This document shows positions 21,018 through 31,532 of a stretch of DNA of 64,000 nucleotides, piece after piece (positions within the stretch are counted from its first letter, which is position 1; each line of letters starts with the position of its first letter). The notes under the pieces were generated by a model, which had not been told where the DNA came from, searched no databases, and worked only from the letters and a program-made list of their open reading frames with translations. Made by a program: the position numbers and the translations under genes. Source of the stretch: Portunus trituberculatus (Eukaryota > Arthropoda > Malacostraca > Decapoda > Portunidae); assembly GCF_017591435.1 (NCBI RefSeq), contig NC_059296.1:28716369-28780368 (forward strand). Reading direction: 5' to 3'.

Positions 21018-21357
21018 CTTATATATCTCAAAAACTCTTAAACACCCCCAAACATCTCCAGAACCTACCTAAATATACCCAAACACACACACACACAAGT
21101 GCAGTGTTGCTATATTCCCGCAGTGTTTAACAGCAAGAAGCAAGCACCTTGGGAAGCAGTGCAAACCTTCACCACTCCATGCACACTGCCTCAAGATCAC
21201 TTATTTAAGGTACTTTTAAGGTCATTCAGTTAGTTGTAGGTGTCCTTTACATGTGAGAGTGAAAACAGTGCCTAAATATTGAAAAGGTGTTAGATATAAC
21301 GAGCAGTTATGAAGCAAGTCATTATTACCAGCTGTTATTTTCTTTCTTTTAACTTAC

Positions 21358-21454
21358 CGTAAGCCAAGCATGTCCCAGAATGCACCCACTGGTGTACCAT
21401 TTCATATCCATGGTCATATATTTCCGATATGGCGTAATTTTGTTGTGGTGACAT
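21358..21454 (-). other. Candidate coding first exon with strong donor
   Basis: Minus-strand ATG at 21454-21452 opens a 97-nt frame beginning MSPQQNYAISEIYDHGYEM and ending ...TCLAY followed by ACG|GTAAGTT, a near-consensus 5' splice site. Upstream (21460-21560) lies a GC- and CpG-rich island in an otherwise AT-rich area, as often found at arthropod promoters. The frame also stays open further upstream, so the true start may be earlier. I do not recognise the protein, and no second exon was identified. Confidence 0.4.
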
Positions 21455-22315
21455 GATAAAGGCAACAAATGGAGCCCGCCACGGCCGTTGCCTCCGGCCC
21501 CCCTGGCCCCACCCCGACACCCGAGCGCCGACCCTGTCCCACCAACGGCAGCCTGCGGGGTCAAACTACTTTTTTTCATATTATTTGCTAACGCGAATAT
21601 TACGCTTCCATGGTGTTTTTATGCTTTCTATAAATAGTTCGTTGTGTTTGAAGTGTGTTCCGCGCCTGTGTTGGGTCAATATGGGGCGTTTAGTGGTGTT
21701 TTACACCTTAAATATGAGTTGCCAAAACGGTCAAAATTTTTCATATTCCAATTTGAGTTTTTTTATTTGAAGGTATAAGTGGGCCTTTATAATATCAAAG
21801 AATCGTCTGTCCTCTTTTAAGTGTGAAATCAATCTATTGAGTGAAATATGTGGACTTTGAAATGGTGTTTGGTGCTGTTGTATAAAGCTCTTATTTTTCT
21901 TTATTTTATTTGCTCACGTTTCTGCTTCTCGGTCTAACTCTCTGTAGAATGCCCTAAAAGACAGCTCAGACTCCCTGAAATGTGATAAAATACTCATGAA
22001 GTGAAAATGGCTTGACTTTACAGGACGTTTTAAGAGATTTATGGGTTAAAATGTTTTTGTACTTTTAACGTACTTAACTTAGACATTTTTTAAGAACTAG
22101 TTGAGCTGGAGATATTTTGATAATTTGAAAATTGGTTTAGGTATTTATCACGTCATAAAATAACAAGCATTCGGCCGTGGCTTCGTTTTTTCAAAAAGTC
22201 ATTTTTAAAATTAAATTATTTACGTAATTTAGCCGAGTCATCCCTGCTCCCGTTCTCTGTGATGACCACAGCCCAGGTGGTGAGTCACCATACCCTCAGG
22301 CTGGCGCCGCTTTTC

Positions 22316-23460
22316 CAAACCCCCAGTTCGTCAATATTTTGCCTAATATCTGGTGATTTCTACGTGATTTCGTGTGTTTCTACGTCCAGGTGTGTAGATA
22401 ATAGTAGCAGGAGGAAGAAAGGAGAAATAAAGGAGGATAAAGAGGAAGGAAGGAGAAAGGGAGGATGAAGAGAAGCAGTAAAGCTACAATATTTAAGTCA
22501 CCCATCATTTCCTCAATAGTTTGTCTAATATCTAGCGTTTTGATGTATTTCTAGGCTCAGACGTGTAGATGGAACCAATACAAGGAGGAAGAAAGAGAAA
22601 CAAAGGAGGAGAATGATGAAGAAATGAGAAATAGAGGCGGAATAGGAGAAGGAACCAAGGTGTAACATTTAGGTAAGTGTCCCTTTTAATCCTAGCATTC
22701 TTTATAATGCATACTGTTGGTGTTAGTGTATATTTTGGGTATTTTAAGTGTGTTCCGTAGTGTTGCAAGGTGTTGTGAGTATGTTTTGTGTGTTTCCAGT
22801 GTGTTTTAGATCTCTTAGGTATATTTTGCGTGGGTTGAGTGTGATGTGGAGGTGTATTTGAGCATTTGGGTGTTTTGAGTGTGTTTTGGAACCATTTTGA
22901 GGGATGTATAATATTTTGAGTCTGGTTTGCGTTCATTTTGAGTGATATAAGTGGTGTAGGTATGTGTTAGGGTGTGTGGGGGGTGATTTGGGTATAATTC
23001 GGTGTTTCTAGTGAATTTTGTGTGTTTCGAGGCATTTTAAGATATTACATGGTATTTTGAGTGGATTTGGGAATATTACTAAGTGTTTTAAGTGGTTTGG
23101 GGGTGTGGGGGGTCATATTGGTGTATATTGAGTGATTTTTTTGGTGTGTTTTAGGTGTGTTTATGGGCATTTTGACATGTTGCATCGTGTTTTGAGTGTG
23201 CTTTCCGTTATTTTAAGTATTTTAAGTCGTTTGCGTGTGTGTGGAGTGTCTTGGTTGCGTGCAGGAGTAATTTTAGTGTATCTAATGAGTTTTGATAGTG
23301 TTTGGGTGAATTTTGTTTGTTTTGAGTGTGTTTTTGGTGTGTTGTGAGTGTTGTAAGTGGTTTGTGTGTGTGTTTGGGTGTGTGGGGGTGATTTGTATAT
23401 TATATTAGATGTTTGTAGCAAGTTTTGTTTGTTTGGTGTCATTCTGAGGTGTTGCATGGT
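22316..23460 (+). repeat. Dispersed purine-block repeat, copies 2 and 3
   Basis: Two roughly 190-bp units (from 22316 and 22500) contain TGCCTAATATCTGG/GTCTAATATCTAGC, GTGTAGAT and a block of GGAGGAAGAAAG, then ACATTTAGGTAAGTG. The rest is a degenerate TTTTGAGTGTG-rich minisatellite to 23460. Reverse-complement copies are at 49300-50010. The GTAAGT inside belongs to the repeat and is not good evidence of an exon. Confidence 0.65.
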
Positions 23461-23465
23461 GATCT

Positions 23466-23730
23466 TACACAGCTTGAGAAACTTATGTGAAGATTAGAAT
23501 AGTGAAGACACTGGCCATTAATTAATCAGCTGACTTCTATAGACCTTTCCTAATGTCAATAAAATCTTCTAATCATATTCAAAACTCGAGGTAAAAAGAA
23601 GTTTGCTCCCAGGCTGTAGATGTGCAATATCTGTATTTATTTATTGAAGTACTTGTATTCTTGTAATGTATACTGTATCAGCTCGAGGTAAAAAAAAAAA
23701 AAGTCCCAGTTTTGAAGCCGTTAAAATATC
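23466..23730. mobile_element. piggyBac-like MITE fragment interrupted by a short insertion
   Basis: MITE interior (GAAACTTATGTGAAGATTAG ... CCTTTCCTAATGTCAATAAA) runs to about 23598 and its end resumes near 23684 (GTCCCAGTTTTGAAGCCGTTAA). The intervening roughly 85 bp is flanked by the direct repeat CTCGAGGTAAAAA on both sides, consistent with a retroposed insert and its target duplication. Confidence 0.6.
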
Positions 23731-23953
23731 GACAAATAAAAGAAATGAAGGAAAAAATAAACTTAATGAAATCTAACAAAAAACAAACTACAAAAATCTA
23801 ACAAATAGTCAATAAACAAAAGTTCCCCAAACAAGGAAAAAAACCAAGAGAGATATATAAAACAAAACAACCATCAATGGCGGGGTGGAAGGATGACGAT
23901 GTAGTGCCCGAGTGTCAAGTAGCCAATTTGGACGTCATTTCCAGCGTAACCCT

Positions 23954-23983
23954 ATGGCGTCAGCAACCCTTACTGCCGTCAGG
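23954..23983 (+). other. Candidate first coding exon (10 codons) with donor
   Basis: ATGGCGTCAGCAACCCTTAC and GCCGTCAGG|GTAAGTG give MASATLTAVR followed by a consensus 5' splice site. The upstream sequence has CCAATTTGG and a GACGTCA motif and is GC-rich, like a housekeeping promoter. An acceptor-like TTTTTTTCTCAG lies at about 24106-24117, but the product is not recognised. Confidence 0.35.
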
Positions 23984-24135
23984 GTAAGTGGCGCCCTTTG
24001 TCGAGCTGTGGGTGGCGTGGGCGGCGTGTGAGGGCGTGGGGGCCGGAGAAATAGGCGATATAAGATGGTGGTGTGGCGGGGCTGTTTCAGAAGCAAGTAA
24101 ATTATTTTTTTCTCAGCTTGTTGATTTATTGCCGC

Positions 24136-24177
<42 letters not shown>

Positions 24178-24217
24178 AGAATATTAAACTATCTTAACCA
24201 AATCTATTCTAATCGTG

Positions 24218-24408
24218 TGTAATTCACCTCGGTCGTCTGCTGGTCACCCAGCCAGTCTTCCCCATTACGGAGCGAGCTCAGAGCTCACATAGACCGATCT
24301 TCGAGTAGGACTGAGACCACAACACACACCACACACCGGGACAGCGAGGCCACAACCCCTCCAGTTACATCCCGTACTTATTTACTGCTAGGTGAACAGG
24401 GGCCACAT
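24218..24408 (-). mobile_element. tRNA-derived SINE, family 2, 5'-truncated copy
   Basis: It shares the central block (GAGCTCAGAGCTC ... CACACACCGGGACA ... CTGCTAGGTGAACAGGGGC on plus) with family 1 but has a different 3' part, which on the minus strand ends GACCGAGGTGAATTACACAC. The tRNA head is missing. Confidence 0.8.
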
Positions 24409-24415
24409 ATTGTGT

Positions 24416-24629
24416 TTCACTGTTTGATCTGCTGCAGTCTCTGACGAGACAGCCAGACGTTACCCTACGGAGCGAGCTCAGAGCTCATTATTTCCTATCT
24501 TCGGATAGGCCTGAGACCAGGCACACACCACACACCGGGACAACAAGGTCACAACTCCTCAATTTACATCCAGTACCTACTCACTGCTAGGTGAACAGGG
24601 GCTACACGTGAAAGGAGAGACACCCAAAT
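24416..24629 (-). mobile_element. tRNA-derived SINE, family 1, copy B (headless)
   Basis: Complete body and 3' end, but the tRNA-like head is lost after the CACCCAAAT motif (plus strand). It lies directly beside the family 2 copy. Confidence 0.85.
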
Positions 24630-24744
24630 TGTGTGTGTGTGTGTGTGTGTCAGTCAGTCAGAATATTAGATTATGTTAACCTAACCTAATCTAATCGTGT
24701 GTGTGTGTGTGTGTGTCAGAATGTTAAATTATCTTAACCTAACC

Positions 24745-25117
24745 CAGTGGTTTCCAACCTGTGGGGCGCGCCCTCCTAAGAGGGCACGAAGGGCTGCCAG
24801 GAGGGGGGGGGGCACAAGCACTTCATAAAGTAGAAAAATGACTTATTAGATGATTATATATGAACATTATTGATTTTGATGGAATACATAATTGGTTAAG
24901 TGTTGAGAAAACATTTCATTTCAGATATGAATTATGAAATGTTATTGTCTAAATACAATCATAAATTATTTCAAATGCTACTAAGTAACTAAAGAATTAA
25001 ACAATTATACTATTTACTATGACAGTAAATAACAGTATTTAAACGAGAGTGGAGGGGGTGCAGGGAACTTGTCATTTAGTGAAGGGGGCCAGAATTCAAA
25101 AAGGTTGGAAACCACTG
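24745..25117. mobile_element. hAT-type MITE with perfect 8-bp target duplication
   Basis: A 373-bp element with ends CAGTGGTTTCCAACCT and AGGTTGGAAACCACTG, the classic hAT inverted repeat. It is flanked by ACCTAACC at 24737-24744 and 25118-25125, so it inserted into the telomere-like repeat. The interior is AT-rich and non-coding, so it is non-autonomous. Confidence 0.92.
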
Positions 25118-25133
25118 ACCTAACCTATTCTAA

Positions 25134-25170
<37 letters not shown>

Positions 25171-25207
25171 AGAATATTAAATTGTGTTAACCTAACCTAA
25201 TCTAATC

Positions 25208-25266
<59 letters not shown>

Positions 25267-25468
25267 TCAATATTAAATTATCTTAACCAAACCTATTCTA
25301 ATCTGTGTGTGTGTGTGTGTGTGTGTGTGGGTCAGTCAGTCAGAATATTAGATTATCGTAACCAAACCTATTCTAATCTTGTGTGTGTGTGTGTGTGTGT
25401 GTGGGTGTGGGTGTGGGTGTGTGTGTCAGTCAGAATATTAAATTATCTTAACCTAACCTAATCTAATC

Positions 25469-25521
<53 letters not shown>

Positions 25522-25934
25522 AGTCAGTCAGAATATTAAATTATCTTAACCTACTATGAGATTCAGAGCTGCTGATACGCTGTTTTTCACGAATAACTTT
25601 ATATCAAAGAGTCGGATGAAGAAGAAACTTTGCCAGAGTATGTTTTATAGCCCTACCTAATTTTATCCAGCATCCTTTATTGTCTAGCTTTGATTTTAAT
25701 GTTCTCATAAGAGTAAAATAAGCAGCTGAATCCACAGTCGCCTCTCGTTGGTGACGGGTTCAGAAACAGTCATGACGTTAAATTCTCGTGACGTCATGAG
25801 GCTCCGCCCACCGGGGTGTGAATGGGGAGTGATTCACGTGGCCCTCCTCGATAGTGATGATGAATGAATTTTGTTTTATGTTGAATATTTCATTGGTATA
25901 CCCACATGATATTTTCTCAAAATACCAACATAAT

Positions 25935-25939
<5 letters not shown>

Positions 25940-26008
<69 letters not shown>
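25940..26008. repeat. (TA)n microsatellite
   Basis: Uninterrupted run inside the foldback element, directly 5' of a SINE. Confidence 0.95.
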
Positions 26009-26385
<377 letters not shown>

Positions 26386-26890
26386 AATAGAGAGAGAGAG
26401 CAAATGAACGCCTATTTGTAAATTATTCCATTTTTGGAAATAGTGGTATACACTGTGATGTTGATTTCTTCTCTAAAGTGAAAGAGCTGTATAATTGTTT
26501 ATTGATGTGACGATCTGTGGCGAGCTTTGCACTACGTTTGAAGTTGTATCAATACGAATATTTCTGGGAATTGGTCAAGCATACAGGAAATAATGTTTCA
26601 CTGTTGACAGAGGTGCAGCCTTAATTGGTTTTAAATTACCAATCATCTTTCAAGTGGGCGGGGCTTCATGACGTCAGAGACAACGTCACGGCTTTATCTC
26701 TACTCATAACTGAAGACTGAAGCGGCTGCGGATTTCAGGACTCTTTTTACTCTTAGAAGTATCTTGATTATCAAAGTTAGGTACTAAGTGACACTGGATA
26801 AAATTAGGTAGGGGTATAAAACATACTCTGGCAAAGTTTCATCTTCATCCGACTCTTTGATAAAGTTATTCACGTGTGTGTGTGTGTGTT

Positions 26891-26952
<62 letters not shown>

Positions 26953-27000
26953 AGTCAGAATATTAAATTATCTTAACCTAATCTAATCTAATCTTGTGTG

Positions 27001-27291
27001 TTTCACTGTTTGATCTGCTGCAGTCTCTGACGAGACAGCCAGACGTTACCTTACAGAATGAGCTCAGAGCTCATTATTTCCGATCTTCGGATAGGCCTGA
27101 GACCAGGCACACACCACACACCGGGACAACAAGGTCACAACTCCTCGATTTATATCCCGTACTTACTCACTGCTAGGTGAACAGGGGCTACACGTGAAAG
27201 GAGACACACCCAAATATCTCCACCTGGCCGGGGAATCGAACCCCGGTCCTCTGGCTTGTGAAGCCAGCGCTCTAACCACTCAGCTACCGGG
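27001..27291 (-). mobile_element. tRNA-derived SINE, family 1, copy C
   Basis: Full length. On the minus strand it begins with a tRNA-like head (GGTAGCTGAGTGGTTAGAGC, A box) with a CAC anticodon arm and the B box GGTTCGATTCC. It ends CAAACAGTGAA before (CA)n. Confidence 0.9.
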
Positions 27292-27306
27292 TGTGTGTGT
27301 GTGTGT

Positions 27307-27600
27307 AATTCACTGTTTGATCTGCTGCAGTCTCTGACGAGACAGCCAGACGTTACCCTACGGAACGAGCTCAGAGCTCATTGTTTCCGATCTTCGGATA
27401 GGCCTGAGACCAGGCACACACCACACACCGGGACAACAAGGTCACAACTCCTCGATTTACATCCCGTACCTACTCACTGCTAGGTGAACAGGGGCTACAC
27501 GTGAAAGGAGACACACCCAAATATTTCCACCCGGCCGGGGAATCGAACCCCGGTCATCTGGCTTGTGAAACCAGCGCTCTAACCACTGGGCTACCGGGCC
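27307..27600 (-). mobile_element. tRNA-derived SINE, family 1, copy D
   Basis: Full length, adjacent to copy C and separated only by a short (GT)n tract. The head begins GGCCCGGTAGCCCAGTGGTT. Confidence 0.9.
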
Positions 27601-27603
27601 GTG

Positions 27604-27654
<51 letters not shown>

Positions 27655-27697
27655 AGTCAGAATATTAAATTATCTTAACCTAACCTAATCTAATCGT

Positions 27698-27979
27698 GTA
27701 ATTCACCTCGGTCGTCTGCTGGTCACCCAGCCCGTCTTCCCCATTACAGAGCGAGCTCAGAGCTCATAGACCGATCTTCGGGTAGGACTGAGACCACAAC
27801 ACACTCCACACACCGGGAAAACGAGGCCACAACCCCTCCAGTTACATCCCGTACCTATTTACTGCTAGGTGAACAGGGGCTACACATTAAGAGACTTGCC
27901 CATTTGCTTCACCGCACTGGGACTCATACCCGGCCCTCTCGATTGTGAGGCGAGTGTGCTAACCACTACACTATACGGT
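27698..27979 (-). mobile_element. tRNA-derived SINE, family 2, full copy
   Basis: On the minus strand the head reads ACCGTATAGTGTAGTGGTTA with CTCGCCTCACAATCGAG as anticodon arm. It is a different tRNA-like head from family 1, joined to the same central block. The 3' end is GACCGAGGTGAATTACACG. Confidence 0.88.
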
Positions 27980-28035
27980 GTGTGGGTGTGTGTGTGTGTC
28001 AGAATATTAAATTATGTTAACCTACCCTAATCTAA

Positions 28036-28068
<33 letters not shown>

Positions 28069-28071
<3 letters not shown>

Positions 28072-30868
28072 TTACCTATTTGTGTATTACAGGGCCCGAG
28101 CTAAGCTCTCTGTGTCCTGTCTCCTTGTCCATTCCTGTCATATCTCTCTTTCATCTGGTTGACACACACCGCGTCAACGACATCACTGCTCAGTTTATTC
28201 CACTTATCAATGCTACGATGCGGGAAACTGTATTTTCTCACGTCATTTAGACAGATGTCCTTTATTAGCTTTTTTCCATGTCCTTGGAGATGATTACTTG
28301 TGGTCACCTTTATCAACTCTCTATCCAGTATGTCAATCTTGTTCACCAATTTATACATTGTTATCATGTCTCCTCTTGTTCTTCTCTCTTCTAATGTGGT
28401 CAACCCCAGCTTCCTCAGTCTTTCCTCATAGTCTAACTCCCTGAGTCCTGGTACCATCCTTGTTGCCAGCCTCTGTACCCTTTCCACCTTCTTCACATTT
28501 TTCTTCATATGCGGTGACCAGACACATGCTGCATATTCTAACTGGGGTCTTATTAAGGTGCATAATATCTTCTTCATCATTCCTTCATCTAGGTAGTGGA
28601 ATGCAAGGCCAATATTTTGAAGCATGTTGTATGTTTTCAAAAAAAATCTTGTTAATGTGTTTCTCTGGTGACAAGGTGTTTTGCACGGTTACTCCTAAGT
28701 CTTTCTCCTCATTGGTCTCTTTAATTTTCTCATCACCCAGCCTGTAATCCCTGTTTGGTCTGTATCTGCTTCTTCCCATTTTCATAAAATGGGTCATGTC
28801 TATATTAAATTCCATCTGCCACTCCTTTCTCCACTCATATATTTTATCAAGATCTTCCTGTAACTTGTTACAATCTTCCACATTCTTTACTCTCCTCATA
28901 ATTTTAGTATCGTCCACGAACATGTTCATATAACTGTCAATTCCTACTGGCATATCATTAACAGAAATAAAAAACATGATGGGACCCAGCACTGACTCTT
29001 GTGGAACTCCACTGGTTACCTTCTTCCACTCGGACTTCCTTCCTCTCACCACTGTTCTCATTTCTCTTCCCATTAAGTAATTTTCCATCCATTTTGCTAG
29101 TTTATCATTTACTCCTCCAATCATCTTTAGTTTCCACATCAGTCTATTGTGTGGTACTTTATCAAAGGCCTTTCTCAGGTCCAGGTAGATAGCATCCACC
29201 CATCCCTCTCTATGTTGTAGTATGTCAGTTACTCTTGAATAAAAACATAATAGATTGGATACACACGATCTTCCTTTTCTGAAACCAAACTGCCTTTCAC
29301 TCAGAATGTTTTCACTTTCTAGATACTCACTCCACTTAGCTTTAATTACTTCTTCACATACCTTGCACAATATACTAGTCAACGATACTGGTCTATAATT
29401 TAACGGTTCCATTCTACTACCATTCTTATATATAGGCACAATGTCAGCTCTTTTCCACTCTTTCGGGACTAATCCTGTTTGTATGGAGGTTTCCACAATA
29501 TCAAATACGGGGTTCAACAATTGATCCTTACATTCATTTAGCAACCTCCCAGATATGCCGTCAGTCCCCATTGATTTATTAATATCCAGATTACTTATAA
29601 TTTTCCTTACATCTTCCTTAGTAACCATGATGTCCTGCATTTGCTTTATTTCCGTAGGCCTTCCTCCCATAAAATGCTCCTCCTTTGTAAACACTTTGCA
29701 AAAGTTGTCGTTCAAAATTTCAGCTATATCTCCAGCATCTTCATATACTTCTTCCCTGTTTTTTACCTTTTCTATTGCCTCCCTTTTATTTAGTTTTCCA
29801 TTTATGAATTTGTAAAACATTCGTGGGTCACTATCACAGTTTTCCACCACCCTCTGTTCATATTCCTTCTGTGCTGTTCTCCTTACTTCAACATATCTAT
29901 TTCTTGCTGTTTTGTAGACTTCCTTGATAATACATCACTGTTTTTCTCAAGTTTCTTCCATGCCTTTTCTTTGTTCTTTTTTGCTTCTTCACAATTTCTT
30001 TTAAACCACTGTTTATTATTTAAAGTCCTCTTTCTGTGATATGGCACAAACTTTTCACAGCAGAGTTATGCAAATCCATAAATTTATCGTATTTCAATTG
30101 CATATCCCTTTCCTGGTATACCACGGACCAGTCAATTTCATTAAAGAACTCCCTTATATGGTTATAATTTGCCCTAGTATAATTTAATTTTTCCTCCATG
30201 TGTTCCACAATCTTATTTGTGCTTAATTCCGTATCCAGCTCAAAGCTTAGGACATTATGATTGCTTTTCCCCAAGGGACTTTCATGTTCAATTTCCTCTT
30301 TTAGAGAGATTCCCCTGGTAAATACCAAATCCAACCTTGCTGCAACATCTTGTCCCCTGCACCTTGTTGGTGATCTCACCCACTGTGTCATCAAGTTATT
30401 TGTTGCTACCTTTAACAATTCTTCTGCCCACTCACCACCATTCACCACTTTGTAGTCTTCCCACACTATTTCCTTGCAATTAAAGTCTCCAATTATCATC
30501 ACTCTATCCTTTCTGATGAGTTCTTGCTTCATTCTGTCTAGAGTATTTCTCATCACCATTTGGTACTGTTCATATTCCCAATCACTGGTTCTGGGTGGTA
30601 TGTATACTGTTATAATATTAATGTCCCTCTTGCCATCTGTTATAAGCATACTTATCACTTCCTCATTTCCCTTACTATAGTTCACCTCCTTCACTATCAG
30701 ATCTTCCTTAGTAAGAACCATTATACCACCACCTCCGTTATTTTTTCTATCATTTCTCCATACTTGTAGTGTTTTACAACAAACCAGTCTAGCTTTATTT
30801 CGGGCCTTAGCTTTGTTTCCACTACACACATTATGTCCGGTTCGTTATTTCTTAGGTAATCCATACAT

Positions 30869-30871
<3 letters not shown>
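28069..30871 (-). mobile_element. CR1/Jockey-like LINE, copy 1 (5'-truncated)
   Basis: The 5' edge lies inside the endonuclease domain against a (GT)n tract. The 3' end is AGGTAAATACACACAC. It contains the endonuclease and RT parts of ORF2 and a short 3' UTR. It belongs to the same clade as copies 2 and 3. Confidence 0.9.
28101..30868 (-). pseudogene. LINE ORF2: endonuclease + reverse transcriptase, broken
   Basis: At 30829-30020 an APE-type endonuclease shows VMIIGDFNCKEI, RLDLVFTR and the SxH motif region SPLGKSNHNVLSFEL. At 29850-28585 the RT shows YRPVSLTSILCKVCEEVI, GFRKGRS, IYLDLRKAFDKVPHNRLMW (motif A) and FVDDTKIMRR in place of FADD. The C-terminal part at 28640-28101 has YEERLRKLGLTTLEERRTRG and KYSFPHRSIDKWN. 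Frames change between 30020 and 29850 and near 28610, so it is inactive. Confidence 0.88.
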
Positions 30872-30906
<35 letters not shown>

Positions 30907-31164
30907 TGAGAATATTAAATTATCTTAACCTAACCTATTCTAATCTTGTGTCAGAATACCTAATCTAATCTTATGTGTGTGTGTGTGTGTGTCAGAATAT
31001 TAAATTATCTTAACCTAACCTATTCTATTCTAATAATCTTGTGTGTGTGTGTGTGTCAGAATATTAAGTTATGTTAACCTAATCTAATCTTATGTGTGTG
31101 TGTGTGTGTGTCAGAATATTAAATTATCTTAACCTAACCTATTCTAATCTTGTGTGTGTGTGTG

Positions 31165-31450
31165 TTTTGCTGTTTGATCTGCTGCAGTCTCTGACGAGAC
31201 AGCCAGACGTTACCCTACGGAACGAGCTCAGAGCTCGTTATTTCCAATCTTTGGATAGGCCTGAGACCAGGCACACACCACACACCGGGACAACAAGGTC
31301 ACAACTCCTTTATTTACATCCCGTACCTACTCACTGCTAGGTGAACAGGGGCTACACGTCAAAGGAGACACCCAAATATCTCCACCCGGCCGGGGAATCG
31401 AACCCCGGTCCTCTGGCTTTTGAAGCCAGCGCTCTAACCACTGAGCTACC
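31165..31450 (-). mobile_element. tRNA-derived SINE, family 1, copy E
   Basis: Near full length. The head reads GGTAGCTCAGTGGTTAGAGC on the minus strand. Flanked by (GT)n on both sides. Confidence 0.9.
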
Positions 31451-31532
31451 AGTATGTGTAGTGTGTGTGTGTGTGTGTGTGTGTGTTCACCTAGTTGTAT
31501 TCACCTAGTTGTAATTTTACAGGGCCTGGGTA

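Noticed and set aside
22259..22468. Possible first exon ATGACCACAGCCCAG|GTGGTGAGT
   Set aside because: It lies at the edge of the dispersed purine-block repeat and the donor choice is ambiguous; support too weak.
27240..27291. Functional tRNA-Val gene
   Set aside because: The tRNA-like sequence is always joined to the SINE body and is repeated eight times; it is a SINE head, not a tRNA gene.
26994..27483. Repeated small plus-strand frames containing LFDLLQSLTRQPDVTL (also at 19237, 31092, 43337, 53199, 53598)
   Set aside because: They look like a conserved protein family, but each is the antisense of a tRNA-derived SINE.
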